Notes under the pieces: generated by a model
Told to the model about the DNA's origin: nothing
What the model saw: only the letters and a program-made list of their open reading frames with translations
Databases searched by the model: none
NCBI GenBank assembly: GCA_902489135.1
Contig: CABTYW010000093.1
Coordinates: forward strand, 1-5,304
Direction: 5' to 3'
Source of the DNA: an uncultured Synergistaceae bacterium
Lineage (GTDB): Bacteria; Synergistota; Synergistia; Synergistales; Dethiosulfovibrionaceae
DNA length: 5,304 nt
Part shown: piece by piece, positions 1 through 5,017 of the stretch
Position numbering within the stretch: the stretch's first letter is position 1
Layout: every line of letters starts with the position of its first letter
Made by a program: the position numbers and the translations under genes

Positions 1-319
1 AGTGGTTGCCGCCGATGGCCGCGCAGTCGCCGTCGCCCATGACGTCAATCACCGTCAGGCCGGGACGGGCCATCTTGATGCCCGTGGCATACGCCAGGGA
101 ACGTCCGTGGGTCGTATGGAGCGTGCAGGCATTGACATAGCCGGGCAGACGGCTGGAGCAGCCGATTCCGGAAGCGAGAACGGTCTGGGCGGGGTCGAGT
201 TTGAGATCGACAAAGGCACGAAGCATGGCGTTCAGAATAACTCCATGTCCGCAGCCGGGGCACCACATGTGCGGGAAAAAGCGAGGGCGCATCCATTCAA
301 AGACTTCTTTGCTGGGCAT
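1..319 (-). CDS. korB: 2-oxoacid:ferredoxin oxidoreductase, beta subunit (partial, N-terminal 106 residues)
   Basis: This is the ThDP-binding catalytic subunit of a multi-subunit 2-oxoacid:ferredoxin oxidoreductase. The family decarboxylates a 2-oxoacid on ThDP, passes electrons through a [4Fe-4S] cluster to ferredoxin, and forms an acyl-CoA in the cytoplasm. Visible motifs are W19-CPGCGHG (C20 and C23, the first cluster ligands), GIGCSSR at 51-57, a THGR-A-A-GIK block at 70-82, and GDGD at 95-98, the start of the GDG...N ThDP/Mg motif. The frame is open to the window edge, and homologues usually run about 250-290 residues, so well over half lies outside. The ATG at 319 follows the alpha stop by one base and has GGAGG nine bases upstream, inside the end of alpha. 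The subunit type is secure. The 2-oxoglutarate preference implied by korB rests only on gene order and alpha-subunit likeness. Confidence 0.93.
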   Translation of the reverse strand, partial: MPSKEVFEWMRPRFFPHMWCPGCGHGVILNAMLRAFVDLKLDPAQTVLASGIGCSSRLPGYVNACTLHTTHGRSLAYATGIKMARPGLTVIDVMGDGDCAAIGGNH

Positions 320-320
320 C

Positions 321-1457
321 TTACTTGGCCTCCTCGACAATTTTATTAAAGATTTCAGAGGGCTGGAAAAGCTCACCGTCGACGCGGTTCAGGGGCAGCA
401 CGCGGGCCTTGCCGTGCACGGCGCGCTCAATTTCCAGGACCAACTGGCCGCAGTTGAGTTCGGGCACGATAATGGCTCTGACTCTGCGGGCCAGTTTCTC
501 CAGTTCCTTATCGGGGAAGGGCCACAGGGTGATGGGACGGAAGTGACCGACCTTAATTCCCTGGGCGCGGGCGTCGCGGACGGCGCGGATGCTGGAGCGG
601 GCGACGCTGCCGTAGGAAACCACGAGGATGTCGGCGTCCTCCACCTCAACGGTGTCGTACTCAACGATGTCGTCGCGGAAACGCTCCACCTTGCGCATCA
701 GACGGCGCATCTTTTTGTCGATTTCTTCGGGATTGGTGGTGGGGAAGCCCCAGTCGTTATGGGTCAGGCCCGTCACATGCCAGCGGTAGCCGTCGCCGAA
801 GCCTGCCATGGGAGGCACGTCGTCCTCGATGTCGGCCTCATAGGGCACGAAATGCTCGGGATCCACCGAGGGTTTTTTGCGGTCAACCACTTTCAGCGTC
901 GCGGCATCGGGTACCACGAACTTCTCTCTCATATGTCCGATCTCGGCGTCGCTCATGATGAGGACGGGCTGACGGAAGCGCTCGGCCAGGTTGAAGGCCT
1001 TGATGGTCAGCTCGTAGCACTCCGTCACGGAGCTGGGAGCCAGAGCGATGGTCCCGTGGTCACCGTGAGTGCCCCAGCGGGCCTGCATGACGTCCTGCTG
1101 AGAGGCCTGCGTGGGAAGTCCCGTGGAAGGACCGCCGCGCATGACGTCCACCACCACGAGAGGAATTTCGGCTTCATAGGCAAGGCCGAGGTTCTCCTGT
1201 TTCAGCGTAAAGCCCGGGCCGGAGCTGGCCGTCATGGATTTCACGCCGGCAATGGAAGCGCCGATGGCGCAGGCGATGGATCCCAGTTCGTCTTCCATCT
1301 GCTGAAACACTCCGCCGACCTTGGGAAGCTCCACGGCCATGGTCTCCATGACTTCCGTCGAAGGAGTAATGGGATAGCCGGCGTAGAAACGGCATCCTGC
1401 CGCAAGTGCTCCGTATGCAACTGCTTCGTTGCCCTGCCAGAATTTGACCTCAGCCAT
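321..1457 (-). CDS. korA: 2-oxoacid:ferredoxin oxidoreductase, alpha subunit (KorA/VorB type)
   Basis: This 378-residue alpha subunit of a 2-oxoacid:acceptor oxidoreductase packs against the beta subunit to form the ThDP active site. It begins with the pyrimidine-binding domain: YPITPSTE at 28-35, MEDELGS at 54-60, TASSGPGF at 76-83, RGGPSTGLPTQ at 107-117 and HGDHGTIALAP at 131-141. A linker with the TGLTHNDWG block (229-237), typical of KorA/VorB-like proteins, follows. The C-terminal transketolase-like domain shows VVSYGS at 279-284 and PELNCGQL at 332-339. I start at the ATG at 1457 because the family N-terminus (AEVKFWQGNEA...) begins there and the ATG overlaps the korD stop as TAATG. 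A longer frame to 1532 would add 25 unrelated residues. GAGAGG lies roughly 12 bases upstream, a rather long spacing, so translational coupling to korD is likely. Substrate could be 2-oxoglutarate or a branched-chain 2-oxoacid. Confidence 0.93.
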   Translation of the reverse strand: MAEVKFWQGNEAVAYGALAAGCRFYAGYPITPSTEVMETMAVELPKVGGVFQQMEDELGSIACAIGASIAGVKSMTASSGPGFTLKQENLGLAYEAEIPLVVVDVMRGGPSTGLPTQASQQDVMQARWGTHGDHGTIALAPSSVTECYELTIKAFNLAERFRQPVLIMSDAEIGHMREKFVVPDAATLKVVDRKKPSVDPEHFVPYEADIEDDVPPMAGFGDGYRWHVTGLTHNDWGFPTTNPEEIDKKMRRLMRKVERFRDDIVEYDTVEVEDADILVVSYGSVARSSIRAVRDARAQGIKVGHFRPITLWPFPDKELEKLARRVRAIIVPELNCGQLVLEIERAVHGKARVLPLNRVDGELFQPSEIFNKIVEEAK

Positions 1458-1663
1458 TATTTTGTACCATCCTCTCGCACAGTGATAGCAAGATCGGGGC
1501 AGATATTGTCGCAGGATCTGCAGCCAATGCAATCATCCGGATGTACAGCCTCGCTCTTCACTCTCTCGTTGAGAGCGAGGACCTTCTTGGGGCAGACAGA
1601 AACACAGAGCCCGCAGCCCTTGCACCAGGTTTTGTTGATTGTTACGTCAAACTTCTTGGCCAA
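1457..1663 (-). CDS. korD: 2-oxoacid:ferredoxin oxidoreductase, delta subunit (2[4Fe-4S] ferredoxin)
   Basis: This small 68-residue bacterial-type ferredoxin is the electron-transfer subunit of the oxidoreductase encoded downstream. It carries two canonical clusters: C14-x2-C17-x2-C20-x3-C24-P and C45-x2-C48-x2-C51-x3-C55-P. These should hold two [4Fe-4S] centres that pass electrons from the beta-subunit cluster to free ferredoxin. Length and N-terminus (MAKKFDVTINKTWCKGC) fit delta subunits. I choose TTG at 1663 because GGAGG sits eight bases upstream. GTG at 1666 is the alternative at a five-base spacing and would add one residue. The frame stays open to 1699, but that extension would place the ribosome binding site inside the gene. 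The gene follows tsaB by 59 bases with no visible terminator. The order delta-alpha-beta is the Kor-like one. Cluster assignment is sure; the exact start is less so. Confidence 0.9.
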   Translation of the reverse strand: MAKKFDVTINKTWCKGCGLCVSVCPKKVLALNERVKSEAVHPDDCIGCRSCDNICPDLAITVREDGTK

Positions 1664-1668
1664 CACCT

Positions 1669-1676
1669 TCACCTCC
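1669..1676 (-). promoter_or_regulatory. Strong Shine-Dalgarno deciding the korD start
   Basis: The minus strand reads GGAGGTGA here, a strong match to the anti-Shine-Dalgarno sequence. From GGAGG there are eight bases to a TTG at 1663 and five to a GTG at 1666, and no ATG lies nearby. This selects a non-ATG start for korD, with TTG favoured. Confidence 0.75.
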
Positions 1677-1722
1677 AAAAATAGTAACAGTTCCCCCAAT
1701 TACCATAATGCCTGACTGAAAT

Positions 1723-2379
1723 CTATAAAGAACGTCCAAGCCCCGGTTCGCGAAGGTACCGCGCCCGAAGCATGTTCGGCTTTATACGCAAATGGCGTTT
1801 TTCCCAGGCCGACAGCGCCGCCGCCGCTCCGTCGGGATGTTCGGCGAAGATCACGCCTTCGCAGGATGACGCGGCGAAGAGGCGTTTGTCCCTGACGGAA
1901 CAGAGCCTGAAGTCAGAAGAAAAGGGCTTCAGCGCGTCCAGCAGCTCCTCCCGGGTGCGCTCTTTCTCCTCAAGAACGGGGCGTCCGTCCAGCCACGCCG
2001 AAGAAAAGACGGCTTCGCGGGAAGCGGCGATAAGCGGCGCTTTCAGGCCGCTGTTCCAGTCGGGAAAGGAACGCAGCACCACTTCCAGGCTGCTGATGGG
2101 GACGACCTCAATGCCCAGCGCGTAAGCCAGAGCGGCGACATAGGCCATGCCGATGCGAATTCCCGTAAAGTAGCCGGGCCCCGTCGTCACCGCCAGCACG
2201 CTGAGGTCGGACAATTTCAGGCCTTCCCCGCTCAGCAGTTTCTCGACCATGAGGGGCAGTTGGGCCGCCTGTCCGCGGCCGAGATCGAGATTGAGGGCGC
2301 CGCGGACTTCTCCGTCAACGGCAAGCCCCAGACAGGACCAGCGGTTGGAACAATCACACGCTAAAAGGGATTCACTCAT
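1723..2379 (-). CDS. tsaB: tRNA t6A37 threonylcarbamoyltransferase complex subunit TsaB
   Basis: TsaB is the scaffold partner of TsaD in the complex that transfers threonylcarbamoyl to A37 of ANN-decoding tRNAs in the cytoplasm. The 218-residue product starts with an ASKHA-type strand (LLACDCSN, 5-12), contains the family signature TTGPGYFTGIRIG at 65-77, and ends with the P-x-YLR-like tail usual in TsaB (ARYLREPG). Length fits the family (about 210-240). I use ATG at 2379, which forms an ATGA overlap with the tsaE stop and has GGAG about eleven bases upstream. A GTG at 2385 would place the ribosome binding site too close. The usual HSE-like motif is replaced by GQAAQ (36-40), which is tolerable because TsaB is not the catalytic subunit. 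tsaD and tsaC are not in this window. Confidence 0.93.
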   Translation of the reverse strand: MSESLLACDCSNRWSCLGLAVDGEVRGALNLDLGRGQAAQLPLMVEKLLSGEGLKLSDLSVLAVTTGPGYFTGIRIGMAYVAALAYALGIEVVPISSLEVVLRSFPDWNSGLKAPLIAASREAVFSSAWLDGRPVLEEKERTREELLDALKPFSSDFRLCSVRDKRLFAASSCEGVIFAEHPDGAAAALSAWEKRHLRIKPNMLRARYLREPGLGRSL

Positions 2380-2864
2380 GGGCACAGTTTCTCCAGTCGG
2401 CTCAAGGCCTCTTCGGCAGTTTTCCCCCGGGCGCTGACGTCAAAGCGGCGCCGTGTGCCGCTGACGCTCATGGAGCACCGCCACAGTTCATCGAAATCGC
2501 CTCGCGCCAGATGTTCGGGCCATTCAATGATCAGCACCCAGCCGTCGTCAAGGTACTCGTCAAATCCGAAATCCCGCGCGTCCACGTTCTCCAGCCGATA
2601 AAGATCGGCATGAGCCACGGGAATTTTCGCGCGGTCGTACTCGTTGACAATGGCGAAGGAAGGACTGCTCGTTTTGTGCCACCCCAAAGCTCCGCAGATT
2701 TCGCGCACCAGCGTGGTCTTCCCGGCGCCGAGAGCGCCTCTCAGCAACAGCGTCATGCCCGGCCTCAGCACTGCGGCGATTTTTCGCCCCAGCTCGGCCG
2801 TATCGTCGGGCGTTTCCAGAGTGAAACGCGCCGTGCCTCCGACCCGGGTTGTCTGCGTCAGCAT
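2376..2864 (-). CDS. tsaE: tRNA t6A biosynthesis ATPase TsaE
   Basis: TsaE is a small P-loop ATPase that binds the TsaB-TsaD complex and drives its turnover during t6A synthesis. The 162-residue product has a Walker A motif GALGAGKT at 43-50, the SSPSF block (66-70) in the position of the usual SPTF/TF segment, the HADLYRL motif at 85-91 and IEWPE at 113-117, with GFDEYLDDG between them. All are characteristic of YjeE/TsaE. Length matches the family (about 150-165). The ATG at 2864 overlaps the end of nnr by seven bases and has AAGGAG eleven bases upstream, inside nnr. Its own stop overlaps the tsaB start (ATGA). The tsaE-tsaB pairing is common in bacteria and supports both calls. Confidence 0.95.
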   Translation of the reverse strand: MLTQTTRVGGTARFTLETPDDTAELGRKIAAVLRPGMTLLLRGALGAGKTTLVREICGALGWHKTSSPSFAIVNEYDRAKIPVAHADLYRLENVDARDFGFDEYLDDGWVLIIEWPEHLARGDFDELWRCSMSVSGTRRRFDVSARGKTAEEALSRLEKLCP

Positions 2865-4345
2865 CGGGCGTTCAGCTCCTTCAGCACAAAGGGAAGGCTG
2901 TCGGCGACTTCATGGGCGAGAACGCCGTCCTGTCCTTTCATCCCGCCGAGACGTTCTCCCGCCGCCCCGTGAATCCACGCCGCCGCCGCAAGGGCGCTTC
3001 GGGCTGAAATTCCCGACGCCAGAAGGGCGGCCGCCGCTCCGGCCAGCACGTCGCCTGAACCGGGAACGGAAAGCGTCCGATCGCCTTTGGAAATAATCAA
3101 CGTCTTCTTCCCTTTTTCGGCCACCAGAGAACGGAAGCCCTTCAGAACCGACGTTCCGCAGCGCTCCGCCAGTGCCTGCGCCGCGGCAAAACGGTCGTGC
3201 AGCTTCTCTACGCCCAGCAGCCGCGCAGCTTCACCCTCGTGAGGCGTCAGGCAACGCTGCGCCGGCTCAAGACCGTCGCGGGCCATCCAGTACAGTCCGT
3301 CGCCGTCCCACAGCGACGGACCCTCCCAGCTTTCGGCGGCGCGGCAAATTTTCTTCGCCCTTTCATCGCGCCCGAGGCCCGATCCCACCAGAAGGGTTTT
3401 GCAGCGGTCTTTCCATTTTAACATTATTTTCTCAAATTTAGAATCTGTATCGACACGTTCGCCGATAATTTCCGGCAGCGCCACTGTCGCTCCGTCAATC
3501 ACCGACGAGGGAGCGGCCAGCACCACCAATCCGGCTCCCATGCGCAAGGCGCCGCGGGCAGCCAGCAATGCCGCCCCGCGATATTGTTCCGAACCGGCGG
3601 CGATGAGCACGCCGCCGCGAGTTCCCTTGTGATCGTCGGCCCGCCGTATGGGCAAAAGGGATTGAATGTCCCGGGCTTCCGGTTCATCGGCATCGCTCTC
3701 CGACAGAAAACCGTCGGCGCGCGGATCAAGGGGAACGAGATGAAGTTCTCCCGCCAGCGCGGCGCGACGCCCCGTGGCAACGGGAAGTTTGCGCGCCGCC
3801 GCAGTACATGTCCACTGAGCGTTCATACAGAGGCCGTCGCCTTCAGCGCCGCTGGGCAAATCCACGGCCAGTACGCCGCGGCCGCCGCGTTGGGCGTTCA
3901 CCAACTCAATGAGCCTGGCGGTCTCTCCGCGGGGAGCTCCGGCGGCCCCCGTTCCCAGAAGCGCGTCGATCACCACGGCGCTCTCATGGACCAGCGCCGC
4001 AATTTGTCCGTCGTCAAGACGAGAGCTTTCAGAACAGGTGCCTCCCTGTAAGCGAAATCGCTGGAGGTTGACGGCGGCATCGCCTCTGCTGCGCTCGATG
4101 CCGTGGCTCAGAAGGACGTTGACCTTCCAGCCGTTTCGCAAGAGAATGCGCGCCGCCGCCAAGCCGTCGCCGCCGTTGTTTCCGGCGCCGGCGAGGATCA
4201 GCGCCGACGGGAACGGCGCATGATTCACGGCAAAAGCCGCAATGCGGCGCGCCACGCGCTCCATCAGTTCGAGCCCCGGCGTTCCGGCCTCAATGAGACG
4301 CCCGTCCAGGGCGCGCACTTTTTCGCTTGCGTACCAGGGGATCAT
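2858..4345 (-). CDS. nnr: Bifunctional NAD(P)H-hydrate repair enzyme (NAD(P)HX epimerase / ADP-dependent dehydratase)
   Basis: This 495-residue fusion repairs hydrated NAD(P)H. The N-terminal YjeF_N/NnrE domain (about 1-215) interconverts R- and S-NAD(P)HX. The C-terminal ribokinase-like NnrD domain (about 225-495) dehydrates S-NAD(P)HX using ADP. N-terminal motifs are AGAGNNGGDG at 52-61, DALLGTG at 127-133 and VDLPSG at 161-166 (D162 is the probable catalytic acid). C-terminal motifs are K240-x3-GG, YRGAALLAARGALRMGAGL (255-274), DGDGL at 348-352, LTPHEGEAARLLG (367-379) and GSGDVLAG at 430-437 (D433 probable catalytic). Length is normal for the fused bacterial form. The ATG at 4345 has AAGGAG nine bases upstream and follows acpS by 13 bases. 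The segment before GSGD (421-429) departs from the usual G-N-x-x-x-A-x-G pattern, and residues 302-317 are encoded by an unusually AT-rich patch. The frame is intact. Confidence 0.95.
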   Translation of the reverse strand: MIPWYASEKVRALDGRLIEAGTPGLELMERVARRIAAFAVNHAPFPSALILAGAGNNGGDGLAAARILLRNGWKVNVLLSHGIERSRGDAAVNLQRFRLQGGTCSESSRLDDGQIAALVHESAVVIDALLGTGAAGAPRGETARLIELVNAQRGGRGVLAVDLPSGAEGDGLCMNAQWTCTAAARKLPVATGRRAALAGELHLVPLDPRADGFLSESDADEPEARDIQSLLPIRRADDHKGTRGGVLIAAGSEQYRGAALLAARGALRMGAGLVVLAAPSSVIDGATVALPEIIGERVDTDSKFEKIMLKWKDRCKTLLVGSGLGRDERAKKICRAAESWEGPSLWDGDGLYWMARDGLEPAQRCLTPHEGEAARLLGVEKLHDRFAAAQALAERCGTSVLKGFRSLVAEKGKKTLIISKGDRTLSVPGSGDVLAGAAAALLASGISARSALAAAAWIHGAAGERLGGMKGQDGVLAHEVADSLPFVLKELNARC

Positions 4346-4358
4346 GTGACCAGACTCC

Positions 4359-4724
4359 TTAGGATTCGTAAATCACCACCGCCGCGGCCATACCACCGTC
4401 ATGGCTGAGGGACAGATGAAATCGGGCGTTCTCGTAGGGCTTCAGAGCCTGACACTGGAAGTTCAGCGCCAGAAAGGGGCGTCCTCGATGATCGTGAACC
4501 ACGCTCACGTTGTGCAGCCCCGTCTTCGCAAGGCCGAGACCCGTGGCCTTGGCAAAGGCTTCCCTGGCGGCAAAAGCCGCCGCAAGATGAATGAAACGTC
4601 CGGCGCTGTCAGCTTTCCACGCCAGTTCGGCCGGCGTAAAGACTTTTCGGCGGAAGGCCTCGGACGAGCACAGGCGCTTCATCCTCTCGATTTCGCAGAT
4701 GTCCAGCCCCACACCCAGAACCAT
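4359..4724 (-). CDS. acpS: Holo-[acyl-carrier-protein] synthase
   Basis: AcpS transfers the 4'-phosphopantetheine arm of CoA to a serine of acyl carrier protein, activating fatty-acid synthesis in the cytoplasm. The 121-residue product begins GVGLDICEIERM (4-15), in which D8 is the metal-binding aspartate. It has FTPAE at 29-33, the AAREAFAKATGLG helix at 52-64 (E55 the second metal ligand, K59 conserved) and LSLSHDGGMAAAVVI at 104-118. All are family hallmarks, and length is typical (115-130). The ATG at 4724 is preceded by GGTGG at a seven-base spacing. The gene heads the leftward operon, with a candidate promoter just upstream (4741-4768). acpS beside nnr is a recurrent bacterial arrangement. 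Confidence 0.96.
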   Translation of the reverse strand: MVLGVGLDICEIERMKRLCSSEAFRRKVFTPAELAWKADSAGRFIHLAAAFAAREAFAKATGLGLAKTGLHNVSVVHDHRGRPFLALNFQCQALKPYENARFHLSLSHDGGMAAAVVIYES

Positions 4725-4740
4725 TTTTTCACCACCAATA

Positions 4741-4768
4741 AGTATAACAATCTTCTCTAAATTTACAA
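4741..4768 (-). promoter_or_regulatory. Candidate sigma70 promoter for the acpS-nnr-tsaE-tsaB operon
   Basis: On the minus strand, TTGTAA (4768-4763) is followed after 16 bases by TATACT (4746-4741). The -10 matches consensus at five of six positions and the -35 at four of six. Transcription would begin some 12-15 bases before the acpS ATG, leaving a very short leader beginning around the ribosome binding site. The surrounding region is AT-rich, so other promoter placements are possible. Confidence 0.4.
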
Positions 4769-4810
4769 TGCACTTACTCTAAAAAAAGAGCATAACACAA
4801 CAGTTAGCAA

Positions 4811-4825
4811 TTCATTCATAATGAA
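4811..4825. repeat. Short perfect inverted repeat in the acpS upstream region
   Basis: TTCATT and AATGAA are perfect six-base arms around a three-base centre (CAT). The site lies about 45 bases upstream of the candidate acpS -35 and downstream of the tRNA terminator. It could be an operator-like site. It could equally be chance in AT-rich DNA, and no regulator family is recognised. Confidence 0.3.
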
Positions 4826-4848
4826 AATCAAAAAAAATCAATCGCTAC

Positions 4849-4876
4849 AAAAAAAGAGCACCTCAACGGATGCTCT
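4849..4876 (-). terminator. Intrinsic terminator of tRNA-Val
   Basis: Read on the minus strand, AGAGCATC (4876-4869) pairs with GGTGCTCT (4862-4855) as an eight-pair stem with one G-U pair and a six-base loop (CGTTGA). A run of seven T ends at 4849. The hairpin begins 12 bases after the tRNA CCA end, so it should end the tRNA transcript and insulate the acpS operon. Confidence 0.83.
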
Positions 4877-4888
4877 GGGCGTTCACTA

Positions 4889-4963
4889 TGGTGGGTGATA
4901 CAAGAATCGAACTTGTGACCTCTTCCGTGTCAGGGAAGCGCTCTTCCTCTGAGCTAATCACCC
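4889..4963 (-). tRNA. tRNA-Val (anticodon GAC)
   Basis: The minus strand folds as a complete cloverleaf. The acceptor stem is GGGTGAT/ATCACCC with discriminator A and an encoded CCA (4891-4889). The D arm is GCTC/GAGC with a short seven-base loop containing GG. The anticodon stem is CTTCC/GGAAG around loop CTGACAC, giving anticodon GAC at 4931-4929, which reads GUC and GUU valine codons. The T arm is ACAAG/CTTGT with TTCGATT in the loop. The variable loop is short. A strong promoter precedes it and a terminator follows it, so it is probably a monocistronic tRNA. Confidence 0.97.
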
Positions 4964-4988
4964 GCAAGTCTGTGCTGCAACAAAGAGC

Positions 4989-5017
4989 ATTTTATCGTCT
5001 GGAAAAGATTCTGTCAA
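4989..5017 (-). promoter_or_regulatory. sigma70 promoter of tRNA-Val
   Basis: On the minus strand a perfect -35 TTGACA (5017-5012) is followed after exactly 17 bases by TAAAAT (4994-4989), a five-of-six -10. Predicted transcription start is near 4982, about 19 bases before the tRNA 5' end, consistent with a short leader removed by RNase P. An AT-rich stretch at 5018-5034 sits where an UP element would lie. Confidence 0.82.

Noticed and set aside
201..1715. A 504-codon open frame on the plus strand
   Set aside because: It lies antisense across korA, korD and the start of korB, which carry clear family motifs. Its product has no recognisable domain and the His/Gly-rich composition of a codon-bias shadow.
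1664..1722. A promoter or terminator between tsaB and korD
   Set aside because: TATGGT with a weak TTTATA 16 bases upstream was the best candidate. The -35 match is poor, and no stem with a T-run is present, so neither is called.
2511..2972. Plus-strand frames opposite tsaE and the 3' end of nnr
   Set aside because: They overlap genes with full motif support, have no family likeness and no convincing ribosome binding sites.
3584..4408. Several plus-strand frames of 100-155 codons opposite nnr and acpS
   Set aside because: They are GC-driven shadows of the nnr and acpS coding strand, without recognisable domains.
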